A stretch of DNA of 64,000 nt from Mycobacteriales bacterium (GTDB lineage Bacteria; Actinomycetota; Actinomycetes; JAFAQI01), in the NCBI GenBank assembly GCA_035504215.1, contig DATJSI010000036.1, forward strand, positions 1-64,000, written 5' to 3'. The notes under the pieces are model-generated. The model was not told where the DNA came from. It saw nothing but the letters and a program-made list of their open reading frames with translations, and made no database searches. The position numbers and the translations under genes were made by a program. Positions 11,473 through 22,381 of this stretch are shown in pieces (positions within the stretch are counted from its first letter, which is position 1; each line of letters starts with the position of its first letter).

Positions 11473-11880
11473 GTGACCCACGGCGGCAACCTGCTGGGCG
11501 AGCCACCGGAGACGCTGCTGCCGGATGACCCGCAGGCTCGTACGGCGCTAGAGGCGGGCGAGGATCCGGCCGCGGTCGCGGCTCGGTTCCCGTCGTACCT
11601 CGCCGCCTGGGCGGCACTGGCCGACGCGGCCTACGAGCGCGGCGCGGTGATCGAGTCCTACGCCTACGCGCGGGTCGGCTACCACCGCGGGCTCGACGCG
11701 CTGCGGCGGTCGGGGTGGAAGGGTTGGGGACCGGTGCCGCGGTCGCACGAGCCCAACCAGGGGTTCCTGCGTTCGCTCAACGCGCTCGCCCGCGCTGCGC
11801 AAGCGATCGGTGAGAGCGACGAGGCGGAGCGCTGCCGGTCCTTTCTGGCCGAGAGCGATCCCTCCGCGCCGCTCGGCTGA
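11473..11880 (+). CDS. DUF3151 family protein
   Basis: Conserved actinobacterial protein of unknown function. From the GTG at 11473 it is 135 aa and begins THGGNLLGEPPETLLPDDP, the usual DUF3151 N-terminus, followed by the helical repeats FPSYLAAWAALADAAYERG and YAYARVGYHRGLDALRRSGW and the signature GWGPVPRSHEPNQGFLRSL. The sequence reads like a small TPR-like helical bundle with no catalytic motif. It starts 22 bp after the transpeptidase stop and is convergent with the gene at 11892. I recall DUF3151 lying between fba and purA in many actinobacteria; the same order is seen here. No function should be inferred. Confidence 0.88.
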   Translation: MTHGGNLLGEPPETLLPDDPQARTALEAGEDPAAVAARFPSYLAAWAALADAAYERGAVIESYAYARVGYHRGLDALRRSGWKGWGPVPRSHEPNQGFLRSLNALARAAQAIGESDEAERCRSFLAESDPSAPLG

Positions 11881-11891
11881 CCGTCGCCCGC

Positions 11892-12740
11892 TCAGCTGCT
11901 GATCGCGTCCGCCAGGACGTGCTCGACCTGTGTCGGGCTCATCCCGATCGAGTCGACCATCAGCAGGTCGCCGTCCGGGAAGGTGATTGCGGTGCTCACG
12001 TGATCCGGCAGGGCAGCGGCGCTCTTGGTCGCGCGGGCGCAGCCGGGCTGAGGGACACCGACGCCGAATCCGGCCGGGCTGAGCTTCGAGAACCGGGCCG
12101 TCCTGAGGCTCTTGAGCAGCGCGCTCCGCATCGGCAGCGGGGTGTGGGAGATGAGGCGCTTGACCGTCGCCGCCGCTGGTGCGTGCACCACCGACATCGG
12201 GCAGACCGGTGAGGTGCCGAACTGATCGATGACGGCCGGCAGCCCAGCGATCGTCGTGGTGATCCGCTTCCTCTCGGCGGCGGGGACGACCGCCCGCTCG
12301 GCCGTGGCGATCGGACCGCGGAACATGCTCATGCCGAGGCTCATGCGGGCGCTTCGATCCATCAGCTTGGCGCCTTGGTCCTTGCCCCCGAGATGGTGGG
12401 TGGCCGGCCCGAGGTTCATCACCGTGCCGGCGCTCCCGCTCCAGCCGGCGGGGAACTGCAGCCGGTGGTTGAGCAGCGTCACGCTGACCCCGGACTGCGC
12501 TGCGTTGCTCGTGAGGCCGTTGATGCCGCTGACGGCGCCGCTGCCCACGGCGTTGGCGGCCAGTATCGAGCCGGCCGCGAGCGCCGCAACCCCGAGCGGG
12601 GCACCCAGGAGCACCAGCCGCTGCTGGCGGGCGTACCTGCGACGTACGACGGCCACCAGCGCCGGATCCACGGCCAGGTCCGCCAACTCTGTGCCGAAGC
12701 GGGCGTGGAACGCGTCGCGGATCTGCTCGTCAGTGGTCAT
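11892..12740 (-). CDS. Membrane-anchored partner of the ECF sigma factor (putative anti-sigma)
   Basis: A 282-aa protein whose start (ATG at 12740) overlaps the end of the sigma gene by 11 bp. It has a cytoplasmic N-terminus of about 40 residues ([20 protein letters not shown]), one membrane helix (about 42-66, LLGAPLGVAALAAGSILAAN) and an extracytoplasmic domain of about 215 residues with two or three Cys. The layout fits an anti-sigma factor that holds the sigma factor at the membrane, but no zinc-finger (HxxxCxxC) motif is seen and the family is not recognised. The role is inferred from topology and translational coupling only. Confidence 0.6.
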   Translation of the reverse strand: MTTDEQIRDAFHARFGTELADLAVDPALVAVVRRRYARQQRLVLLGAPLGVAALAAGSILAANAVGSGAVSGINGLTSNAAQSGVSVTLLNHRLQFPAGWSGSAGTVMNLGPATHHLGGKDQGAKLMDRSARMSLGMSMFRGPIATAERAVVPAAERKRITTTIAGLPAVIDQFGTSPVCPMSVVHAPAAATVKRLISHTPLPMRSALLKSLRTARFSKLSPAGFGVGVPQPGCARATKSAAALPDHVSTAITFPDGDLLMVDSIGMSPTQVEHVLADAISS

Positions 12741-13257
12741 GGCCGGCTCCGATCGCAGTGGGGACGGTAGGGAGGTCGAGGACGTGGCGCAGGTGGGCGA
12801 GCGCCTTGCTGGTCGTTGACTTGACGGTGCCCTCCGAGCAGCCGAGCAGGCTCGCCGTGTCGGCGACCGAGAGGTCCTCCCAGAACCGCAGGACCACGGT
12901 CGCGCGCTGGCGGTCCGGGAGCTCACGCAACGCACAGAGCAGCTCCGTGCGGTCCTCGAACGCGGACTCGGTCGCCGGCTGGACCGCCATCAGATCGGGT
13001 TCGGGTGCCGGCGACTCCGGATGGCGGCGGCGACGGCGGGCATGGTCGTGCGCGAGGTTGACCAGCACCCGCCGCGTGTAGGCGTCCGGGTTCTCGATCG
13101 CCTTGGACCAGTGCCGCGCGACCCGCAGCAGCGCGGTCTGCAGCAGGTCTTCGGCGTCGGTCCGGTCACCGAGCAGCAGGGTCGCGGTACGCAGCAGCGC
13201 GGGCGAGCGCGCGACGACGAACTCGTCGAAGTCCGAGCCCAGCCGGGTCACAGCCAC
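12730..13257 (-). CDS. ECF sigma factor, SigE-like family
   Basis: Group 4 RNA polymerase sigma factor with only regions 2 and 4. The 175-aa protein starts [20 protein letters not shown]; region 2 lies at about 12-80 ([40 protein letters not shown]) and region 4 at about 105-160, with the helix-turn-helix [20 protein letters not shown]. The start overlaps nothing upstream and is divergent from purA. It is co-encoded with the membrane protein at 11892, the usual sigma/anti-sigma order. Target promoters and the triggering signal cannot be told from the sequence. Confidence 0.9.
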   Translation of the reverse strand: MAVTRLGSDFDEFVVARSPALLRTATLLLGDRTDAEDLLQTALLRVARHWSKAIENPDAYTRRVLVNLAHDHARRRRRHPESPAPEPDLMAVQPATESAFEDRTELLCALRELPDRQRATVVLRFWEDLSVADTASLLGCSEGTVKSTTSKALAHLRHVLDLPTVPTAIGAGHDH

Positions 13258-13287
13258 ACTGTCTCAACGCCGGCGGGCTCGGTCAGG

Positions 13288-13315
13288 TTGCCTGCGGGTT
13301 CCGGCGGGGTAGCCT
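13288..13315 (+). promoter_or_regulatory. Candidate purA promoter
   Basis: TTGCCT (13288-13293) and TAGCCT (13310-13315) are separated by 16 bp in the divergent gap between the sigma factor and purA. Transcription would start near 13322, only a few bases before the hairpin at 13330. Confidence 0.35.
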
Positions 13316-13329
13316 CGATCCGCAAGAGG

Positions 13330-13361
13330 CCCCGGTCGATTGCGACCGGGGTTCGTTGTTT
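13330..13361 (+). terminator. Terminator-like hairpin in the purA leader (possible attenuator)
   Basis: CCCCGGTCG (13330-13338) and CGACCGGGG (13343-13351) form a perfect 9-bp GC-rich stem with an ATTG tetraloop, followed directly by TTCGTTGTTT, the most T-rich run of the leader. It points in the direction of purA and lies 58 bp before its start codon. It is not placed to terminate the divergent sigma gene, so attenuation or a short leader RNA is the natural reading. Confidence 0.55.
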
Positions 13362-13419
13362 GCGGGGCCGGGTGGGCGGTCGTTGCGACGGCGTGCCTCG
13401 AGCGGAAGGGACGGCGCAG

Positions 13420-14703
13420 ATGCCCGCGATCGCGCTGCTCGGCGCACAGTGGGGCGACGAGGGCAAGGGCAAGGCGACCGACCTGCTCGGCGAGCGGGTG
13501 GACTACGTCGTGAAGTTCAACGGCGGCAACAACGCCGGCCACACGATCGTGATCGGCGCCGAGAAGTACGCGCTGCATCTGCTGCCGGCCGGCATCCTCA
13601 CGCCCGGCGTCACCCCCGTCATCGGCAACGGAGTGGTGGTCGACCTCGGCGTGCTGTTCAGCGAGATCGAGGCGATCTCGGCCCGTGGGGTCGACTGCTC
13701 GCGGTTGGTCGTGTCCGCCGATGCGCACGTCATCACGCCGTACCACGTCCTGATGGACAAGGTCGGCGAACGCTTTCTCGGCAAGTCGAAGATCGGTACG
13801 ACGGGTCGCGGGATCGGTCCGGCGTACGCCGACAAGATGTCGCGGCTGGGCGTGCGGATCCAGGACCTGTTCGACGAGAAGATCCTTCGCCAGAAGGTGG
13901 AGGGCGCGCTCGAGCTGAAGAACCAGATCCTGGTGAAGGTCTACAACCGCAAGGCGATGTCGGTCGACGAGGTGGTCAGTGAGCTGATCGCGTCTGCCGA
14001 CCGGTTGCGTCCCATGGTTGCCGACACGCAGCTGATGCTTGGCGCGGCACTCGATGCCGGGAAGGTCGTCCTGCTCGAGGCCGGACAGGCCACGATGCTC
14101 GACGTCGACCACGGGACCTATCCGTTCGTCACGTCGTCCAACCCGACCGCGGGCGGGGCGTGCACCGGTTCGGGAATCCCGCCGACGCGGATCGACCGCG
14201 TGGTCGCGGTTGCGAAGGCCTACACGACCCGGGTCGGCGAAGGACCGATGCCGACCGAGCTGCTCGACGCGGGCGGCGATCGGCTGCGCAGCGTCGGGGC
14301 GGAGTTCGGCGTGACCACCGGCCGCCCGCGCCGATGTGGCTGGTACGACGCGGTCGTCGCGCGCTACGCAGCGAGGGTCAACGGCGTGACCGACTTCGTG
14401 CTGACCAAGCTCGACGTTCTCACCGGGCTCGAACAGATCCCCGTGTGCGTCGCGTACGACGTGGACGGCACCAGGCACGAGCAGATGCCGATGACCCAGA
14501 CCGAGTTCCACCATGCGCGACCGATCTACGAGCAGTTCTCGGGGTGGGACGAGGACATCACGGCGGCCCGGTCGCTCGACGACCTGCCCAAGGCGGCGCG
14601 CGCGTACGTCGAGGCGATCGAGTCGCTCAGCGGCGCGCCGGTCTCGGTTGTGGGCGTCGGCGCAGAGCGCGAGCAGACCGTCGCGATCCGGCCGCTGCTG
14701 TGA
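13420..14703 (+). CDS. purA: Adenylosuccinate synthetase
   Basis: Makes adenylosuccinate from IMP, aspartate and GTP, the first committed step to AMP. The 427-aa protein begins [20 protein letters not shown], with the GTP-binding GDEGKGK loop at about residues 11-17, and carries [10 protein letters not shown], the IMP-binding [14 protein letters not shown] region, [14 protein letters not shown] and the C-terminal guanine-binding KLDVLTG. The ATG at 13420 puts the P-loop at its conserved distance from the N-terminus. purD follows after 7 bp, so the gene heads the purine cluster. The leader contains a possible attenuator. Confidence 0.98.
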   Translation: MPAIALLGAQWGDEGKGKATDLLGERVDYVVKFNGGNNAGHTIVIGAEKYALHLLPAGILTPGVTPVIGNGVVVDLGVLFSEIEAISARGVDCSRLVVSADAHVITPYHVLMDKVGERFLGKSKIGTTGRGIGPAYADKMSRLGVRIQDLFDEKILRQKVEGALELKNQILVKVYNRKAMSVDEVVSELIASADRLRPMVADTQLMLGAALDAGKVVLLEAGQATMLDVDHGTYPFVTSSNPTAGGACTGSGIPPTRIDRVVAVAKAYTTRVGEGPMPTELLDAGGDRLRSVGAEFGVTTGRPRRCGWYDAVVARYAARVNGVTDFVLTKLDVLTGLEQIPVCVAYDVDGTRHEQMPMTQTEFHHARPIYEQFSGWDEDITAARSLDDLPKAARAYVEAIESLSGAPVSVVGVGAEREQTVAIRPLL

Positions 14704-14710
14704 GGGCCCG

Positions 14711-15922
14711 ATGCGCGTCCTGGTGATCGGCGGCGGCGGCCGCGAGCACGCGCTGTGCCTCGCGCTGTCCCGCGACTCTGCGGTGACCGCGTTGTTCTGC
14801 GCACCGGGCAATCCCGGGATCGCCAAGGTGGCGAGCCTGCTGGCGATCACCGACCCGGTCGATGCCGCCCGCGAGGCGACCGCCGATCTGGTCGTGATCG
14901 GCCCCGAGGCGCCGCTCGTGGCGGGGGTCGCGGACGAGCTTCGAGCCGCCGGCTTCGTGGTCTTCGGCCCGAGCGCCGCGGCCGCGCAGCTCGAAGGCAG
15001 CAAGGCGTTCGCCAAGGACGTGATGGCGGCCGCGGGCGTGCCGACAGCCGGGCACTGGGTGGCCGAGACGCCCGCTGAGGTCGCGGAAGTGCTGGACCGG
15101 CTCGAACCGCCGTACGTCGTGAAGCACGACGAGCTCGCGGCCGGCAAGGGCGTGGTGGTCACCGGCGACCGGGGCGAGGCGCGGCGTCACGCCGCCGGGC
15201 ATCGGGTCGTGATCGAGGAGTACCTCGACGGGCCGGAGGTATCTCTGTTCTGCCTGACCGACGGTGTCGCGGTCGTGCCGTTGCTTCCGGCGCAGGACTT
15301 CAAGCGGGTGGGCGACGGCGACACCGGGCCGAACACCGGTGGCATGGGCGCGTATGCGCCGTTGCCCTGGGCGCCGGCCGACCTGGTCGACGAGGTCGTC
15401 GCCCGGGTGGCGCGACCCACGATCGAGGAGATGGCGCGGCGGGGCACGCCGTTCGCCGGCCTGCTCTACGTCGGTCTCGCTCTCACCTCGACCGGGGTGA
15501 AGGTGGTGGAGTTCAACGCCCGGTTCGGCGATCCCGAGACGCAGTCGGTGCTCGCCCTGCTCGAGACGCCGCTGGCCGGCGTACTCCACGCGACCGCCAC
15601 CGGCACCCTCGCCGGCCTGCCGCCGTTGCAGTGGCGCGACGGCTTCGCGGTGACCGTCGTCCTGGCCTCGGCCGGCTATCCCGCGGCGCCGCGGACCGGC
15701 GACCCCGTTCATGGCCTAGACGCGGTCAGCGGCGCGGACGTGCTGCATGCCGGGACCGCGGAGGTCGACGGCGCGCTGGTCACGGCCGGCGGGCGGATCC
15801 TTGCGGTCACGGCGGTCGCCGCCGAGCTCGCCGGTGCGAGAGAATCGGCGTACGCCGGGATCGAGCGGATCACGATCGAAGGCGCGCATTACCGCACCGA
15901 CATCGCAGAGGCGGCCTCATGA
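14711..15922 (+). CDS. purD: Phosphoribosylamine-glycine ligase (GAR synthetase)
   Basis: Ligates glycine to phosphoribosylamine with ATP in the second step of purine synthesis. The 403-aa ATP-grasp enzyme begins [19 protein letters not shown] (Rossmann-like N domain), has [18 protein letters not shown] at the ATP-grasp, the signature [20 protein letters not shown], and the metal-binding [12 protein letters not shown]. It is shorter than the usual 420-430 aa, mainly by a compact ATP-grasp middle section. The start 7 bp after purA and the ATGA overlap with purB place it in one operon. Confidence 0.97.
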   Translation: MRVLVIGGGGREHALCLALSRDSAVTALFCAPGNPGIAKVASLLAITDPVDAAREATADLVVIGPEAPLVAGVADELRAAGFVVFGPSAAAAQLEGSKAFAKDVMAAAGVPTAGHWVAETPAEVAEVLDRLEPPYVVKHDELAAGKGVVVTGDRGEARRHAAGHRVVIEEYLDGPEVSLFCLTDGVAVVPLLPAQDFKRVGDGDTGPNTGGMGAYAPLPWAPADLVDEVVARVARPTIEEMARRGTPFAGLLYVGLALTSTGVKVVEFNARFGDPETQSVLALLETPLAGVLHATATGTLAGLPPLQWRDGFAVTVVLASAGYPAAPRTGDPVHGLDAVSGADVLHAGTAEVDGALVTAGGRILAVTAVAAELAGARESAYAGIERITIEGAHYRTDIAEAAS

Positions 15923-17226
15923 TCGAGCGCTACACGCTCCCCGAGATGGGCCGGGTGTGGAGCGAGGCGCACAAGTACGAGCTGTGGTGCCGGGTCGAGA
16001 CCGTCGTGCTCGAGGCGCACGCCGCCGCCGGCACGGTGCCCGCGGATGCGCTCGGGCCGGTCCGCGCCGCGCCGCCGCCCACGCCCGAGGCGGTCGCAGC
16101 GGTCGAGGCGGTCACGCAGCACGACGTGATCGCGTTCCTCACCGCGTGGGCCGACAACACCACTCCGCGCGAGGCGGCGGCCTGGGTGCACTTCGGCATG
16201 ACGTCGTCGGACCTGCTCGACACCGCGCTCGCCCTGCAGCTGGTCGGCGCCACGGACCTGTTGTTGGCGAAGACGACCGCACTGGTCGGCGGGCTCCGCG
16301 ATCATGCGCTCAGCCATCGCGACACGATCCGGGTCGGACGCACGCACGGCGTGCACGCCGAGCCGGATGTGTGGGGTCATCGGGTCGCCGACTTCGCGTT
16401 CGCGATGGCGCGGTCGCGTGACCGGCTGCTCCGGGCCCGCGACGCGGTCGGCATCGCGAAGATCTCCGGCGTACTCGGGACGTACTCGAACATCGATCCG
16501 GCGGTCGAGCGCCAGGTCGCGGCCGAGCTCGGCCTGCGGCCCGCGGACGTCGCGACCCAGGTGGTCCTCCGTGACGGGATCAGCGAGTGGGTCTCGTCGC
16601 TTGCTCTTCTTGCGTCGGTCTGCGAGGCCGTCGCGCTCGAGGTCCGGCACGGCCAGCGCACCGAGGTCCGCGAGCTGGCCGAGCCGTTCGGCGCCGGCCA
16701 GAAGGGCTCGAGCGCGATGCCGCACAAGCGCAACCCGGTGATGTGCGAGCGGATCTGCGGCCTGGCGCGCATCGTGCGCGCGCAGATCGTGCCGGTCATG
16801 GAGGGCATCGCGCTCTGGCACGAGCGCGACATCTCCCACTCGTCCGTGGAACGGATCGCCCTCCCGGATGCGGCGATCGGCACCGACTACCTGCTGCACC
16901 TGACCGGCCGGCTGGTCAACGGTCTGGTGGTCGACGTCGAGCGCATGCGCTCCAACCTCGACGCCACCGGCGGCCTGATCTACACCAGCGCGGTCCTGCT
17001 GGAACTGGTCGAGGCCGGGCTCTCGCGCGAGGACGCCTACGCCCTCACCCAGGCGGCAGCGATGGACACCTGGACCACCGGCGTTCCGTTCCGCGAGACG
17101 TTGCGCAAGCACGCGGCGGATGCCGGCCAGGAGCTCGACGAGGCCCGCCTGGACGAGGTGTGCCGGCCGCAGCGCTACCTGAAACGGCTGGATGGAGTCT
17201 TCGAGCGACTGGAGGGGCTGAGCTAG
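15919..17226 (+). CDS. purB: Adenylosuccinate lyase
   Basis: Acts twice in purine synthesis, splitting fumarate from SAICAR and from adenylosuccinate. The 435-aa protein of the fumarase/aspartase superfamily starts [20 protein letters not shown] and carries the catalytic His regions ([13 protein letters not shown] and [10 protein letters not shown]) and the superfamily signature [12 protein letters not shown] with the catalytic Ser loop. Its ATG overlaps the purD stop as ATGA and its stop overlaps the purC GTG by one base, so translation of purD, purB and purC is probably coupled. Confidence 0.97.
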   Translation: MIERYTLPEMGRVWSEAHKYELWCRVETVVLEAHAAAGTVPADALGPVRAAPPPTPEAVAAVEAVTQHDVIAFLTAWADNTTPREAAAWVHFGMTSSDLLDTALALQLVGATDLLLAKTTALVGGLRDHALSHRDTIRVGRTHGVHAEPDVWGHRVADFAFAMARSRDRLLRARDAVGIAKISGVLGTYSNIDPAVERQVAAELGLRPADVATQVVLRDGISEWVSSLALLASVCEAVALEVRHGQRTEVRELAEPFGAGQKGSSAMPHKRNPVMCERICGLARIVRAQIVPVMEGIALWHERDISHSSVERIALPDAAIGTDYLLHLTGRLVNGLVVDVERMRSNLDATGGLIYTSAVLLELVEAGLSREDAYALTQAAAMDTWTTGVPFRETLRKHAADAGQELDEARLDEVCRPQRYLKRLDGVFERLEGLS

Positions 17227-18143
17227 TGCCGGAACACGCACTGGCCGGGCTGGACGAGTTCCGGCTGCATTCGGGCAAGGTCCGCGATCTCTACGTCGCC
17301 GGCGAGGACCAGCTGCTGATGGTCGCGAGCGACCGGATCTCGGCCTTCGACTACGTGCTGCCGACCGAGATCCCGGACAAGGGCGCGGTGCTCACCGGCA
17401 TCTCGCTCTGGTGGTTCGAGCGGCTCGCCGACCTCGTGCCCAACCACGTCATCACCGCAGACGTCGCCGAGTACCCGCTGGTGTTTGCGCCGTACGCCGA
17501 TGCGCTGCGCGGGCGGTCGGTGCTGTGCCGGACGCTGGAGATGGTCAGCGTCGAGTGCGTCGCCCGCGGCTACCTCGCCGGCAGCGGCGCCGCGGACTAC
17601 CGGGCGACCGGCAGCGTGTGCGGGGTCGACCTGCCGCCGGGGCTGCGCGACGGCTCGCGGTTGCCGGCGCCGATCTTCACGCCGACGACGAAGGCGCCGA
17701 GCGGGGAGCACGACGCGGCGATGACGTTCGACCAGGTGGTGGAGGCGGTGGGGCCCGAGCTCGCCGGCGAGCTGCGCAAACTGACGCTTGCGGTCTACGC
17801 GCGCGGGCGCGAGCTTGCCGAACAGGCCGGGATCATCCTCGCCGACACCAAGATCGAGCTCGGTCACGACCAGGACGGGACCCTGACCCTCGGCGACGAG
17901 GTCCTCACCCCGGACTCGTCGCGGTTCTGGCCTTCACTCACCTGGGCCCCCGGCGGCCCGCAGGAGTCCTACGACAAGCAGTACGTGCGCGACTGGCTCA
18001 GCGACGAGTCCGGCTGGGATCGCAAGAGCGAGCCTCCGCCGCTTCCCGACGACGTCGTCGCACGGACCAGGGAGAAGTACGTCGAGGCCTACGAGCGGCT
18101 GACCGGGCGCGACTTCCACGACTACCTCGCCGCCACTCCCTGA
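17226..18143 (+). CDS. purC: SAICAR synthetase
   Basis: Condenses CAIR with aspartate using ATP to give SAICAR. The 305-aa protein starts at a GTG sharing a base with the purB stop and begins PEHALAGLDEFRLHSGKVRD. The family features HSGKVRDLY (nucleotide loop), MVASDRISAFDYVLP, VECVARGYLAGSG and ILADTKIELG are all present. Length fits the bacterial long form (about 290-310 aa) common in actinobacteria. A small hairpin with the dispersed repeat core follows its stop at once. Confidence 0.97.
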   Translation: MPEHALAGLDEFRLHSGKVRDLYVAGEDQLLMVASDRISAFDYVLPTEIPDKGAVLTGISLWWFERLADLVPNHVITADVAEYPLVFAPYADALRGRSVLCRTLEMVSVECVARGYLAGSGAADYRATGSVCGVDLPPGLRDGSRLPAPIFTPTTKAPSGEHDAAMTFDQVVEAVGPELAGELRKLTLAVYARGRELAEQAGIILADTKIELGHDQDGTLTLGDEVLTPDSSRFWPSLTWAPGGPQESYDKQYVRDWLSDESGWDRKSEPPPLPDDVVARTREKYVEAYERLTGRDFHDYLAATP

Positions 18144-18164
18144 CTGCCGTCAAGATCACGGCAG
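18144..18164. repeat. Mini-copy of the dispersed palindromic repeat
   Basis: CTGCCGT (18144-18150) and ACGGCAG (18158-18164) pair around the loop CAAGATC, so the hairpin contains the repeat core CGTCAAGATCACG. It begins 1 base after the purC stop codon and may act as a weak terminator or processing site before purS. Confidence 0.55.
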
Positions 18165-18198
18165 CGAGGGGTGCGGCGTGGTCGGTAGGGTTTGGCAG

Positions 18199-18438
18199 GT
18201 GACCCGAGTCGTCGTCGACGTCATGCCCAAGCCCGAGATCCTCGACCCTCAGGGCCAGGCGATCGCTCGCGCGCTGCCCGACCTCGGCTTCGACACGGTG
18301 ACGTCCGTGCGCCAGGGCAAGCGGTTCGAGATCGAGATCGCCGACGGAGCGGACGCCCGCGAGATCGCCAGCCGCGCCGCCGAGGCGGTGCTCGCGAACC
18401 CGGTGATCGAGGACTTCACCATCCACATCGAGGACTGA
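18199..18438 (+). CDS. purS: FGAM synthetase subunit PurS
   Basis: Small structural subunit that bridges PurL and PurQ and helps channel ammonia. The 79-aa protein from the GTG at 18199 reads [20 protein letters not shown], then [19 protein letters not shown], the standard PurS fold. An in-frame upstream GTG (18178) would add seven residues; I prefer 18199 because it gives the usual family N-terminus and follows TAGGG at a good distance. It is followed by purQ after 79 bp. Confidence 0.94.
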   Translation: MTRVVVDVMPKPEILDPQGQAIARALPDLGFDTVTSVRQGKRFEIEIADGADAREIASRAAEAVLANPVIEDFTIHIED

Positions 18439-18517
18439 CCGTCGCGGCCGGGGCGTGGCCACGCCGAGGGCGCGGAGACCGCGCGGCCGGTGCCACCCCG
18501 CTCGGTATCCTCGGCCT

Positions 18518-19197
18518 GTGAGCGCCACGACCACCATCGGCGTGGTGACGTTCCCCGGCTCGCTCGACGACCACGACGCGATTCGCGCCGTGCGCGCGGT
18601 CGGAGTCGAGGCGGTGCCGCTGTGGCACGGCGACGCCGCTCTGCACGGCGTCGACGCAGTCATCCTTCCGGGCGGGTTCTCGTACGGCGACTACCTCCGT
18701 GGCGGTGCGATCGCGCGGTTCTCACCGGTGGTCGGATCGGTCGTTGCCGCCGCCCGCTCGGGGCTCCCGGTGCTCGGTATCTGCAACGGCTTCCAGGTGC
18801 TCTGCGAGGCGCAGCTGCTCCCTGGGGCCCTGGTGCGCAACGCCGGGCTGCGATTCGTCTGCCGGGACCAGGTCCTGACCGTCGAGAACACCTCGACTCG
18901 CTGGACGAGCGACTATTCGCCGGGCGAGGAGATCCTCGTCCCGGTCAAGCACGGCGAAGGCCGGTACGTCGCCGACGCCGCGACCGTCGAGCAGCTGGAA
19001 GCCGAGGGACTGGTCGTGTTCCGCTACGCGGGAGGCAACCCGAACGGTGCGCTGCACGACATCGCCGGCATCACCAACTCGGCCGGAAACGTGGTCGGCC
19101 TCATGCCGCACCCGGAGCACGCGATCGACACGTTGACCGGGCCGAGCGCCGACGGCCTTCCGATGTTCACGTCGGTTGTCGCCGCCATGGTCTCTGC

Positions 19198-19201
<4 letters not shown>
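18518..19201 (+). CDS. purQ: FGAM synthetase glutaminase subunit PurQ
   Basis: Class I glutamine amidotransferase that feeds ammonia to PurL. The 227-aa protein begins [17 protein letters not shown], has the nucleophile motif [12 protein letters not shown] (Cys89) and the His/Glu part of the triad in [11 protein letters not shown]. The start is a GTG at 18518. The end overlaps purL as ATGA, consistent with equal synthesis of the two subunits. Confidence 0.96.
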
Positions 19202-21440
<2,239 letters not shown>

Positions 21441-21441
<1 letters not shown>

Positions 21442-22220
21442 TGGCGACGCTCGACGAGCTGAAGGCGGCGTACGTCGCCCAGCAGTCGGCTCTCGCGGCG
21501 TGGTTGAGGCAGGTCCCGGACGCCGCTGTCGAGCGGCCGTCCCGCCTGGCCGGCTGGACCGTGCAGCAGCTCGCGTTCCACACGACCGAGGTGCCGCGGG
21601 CTCTGACCAACGCGATCGCCGCCCCCGGAGCGAGCGACCGGCCGCTGTCGATCGCTGGCTACACCGCGAAATGGCGCGAGTCGGTGGCCGAGATCGAGCA
21701 ACGCGGCCGCGATGGGGCGCGCGGGCTCTCGGTCCCTGACATCGCCGACCGGCTGCTCGCCGAAGGAGATGCCCTGATGCAGGCGCTCGAGGGCATGACC
21801 GCCGAACAGGTGGTCGCGGCGCGCCGCGGCCCGATCCGGCTGGGCGACATGATGACGACCCGGGTCAACGAGCTGGTCGTGCACAGCACCGATCTCAGCG
21901 CGTCGGTGCCGGAGATCGATCCGGTCGCGATCGACTCCGGTGCCCTCGGGACCGCCTGCCGGATGCTCGCGGCGATCCTCGCCGAGCGCGCGCCCGGCCG
22001 CTCGGTCGAGGTACGCGTGCCGCCGTACGCCGCGATCCAATGCGTCGAGGGACCGCGGCATACCCGCGGAACGCCGCCGAACGTGGTCGAGATGCCCGCG
22101 CTGACCTGGGTGGCGCTCGCGACCGGCCGGATGCGGTGGGCCGACGCGGTCGCCACCGGGGGCGTACGGGCGAGCGGCGAGCGCGCCGACCTCTCGGCAC
22201 TGCTGCCCGTACTCTCCTGA
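21441..22220 (+). CDS. DinB/maleylpyruvate-isomerase-like protein with sterol-carrier-like tail
   Basis: The 259-aa protein has an N-terminal four-helix mycothiol-dependent maleylpyruvate isomerase/DinB-type domain (about residues 1-160; [19 protein letters not shown], then [16 protein letters not shown]) and a C-terminal sterol-carrier-like domain (about 170-259, ending [19 protein letters not shown]). Two of the usual DinB metal His positions are visible (AFHTTE and VVHSTDL). Actinobacteria commonly keep such a gene between purL and purF, but no role in purine synthesis is established. Its ATG overlaps the purL stop by one base, so it is translated with the purine genes. Confidence 0.8.
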
Positions 22221-22245
22221 CCGCGCTCTCTTCACCCCACCAACG

Positions 22246-22315
22246 CTTTCGTGATCTTGACGTTGGAGGCGCACAATCGCGATTTCTGCGCCTCCAACGT
22301 CAAGATCACCGAAGG
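22246..22315. repeat. Full hairpin copy of the dispersed palindromic repeat
   Basis: A perfect 23-bp inverted repeat: left arm 22251-22273 (begins GTGATCTTGACGTTGGAGG) and right arm 22287-22309 (ends CAACGTCAAGATCAC), with a 13-base loop. Outside the arms CTTTC and CGAAG extend the pairing with a one-base bulge. It lies between the sterol-carrier-like gene (stop 22220) and purF and could end or stabilise the upstream transcript. Confidence 0.9.
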
Positions 22316-22381
22316 CGAGTGGGCGCGCCTCTACACTGGGGCGCGGTTTCCCTCCGTCGCCAATGCCAAGGAGCCTGGTCG

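Noticed and set aside
13021-13419. In-frame upstream extension of purA by 133 residues
   Set aside because: The extension covers the divergent sigma gene and the promoter region and is unlike any PurA N-terminus; the ATG at 13420 gives the normal protein.
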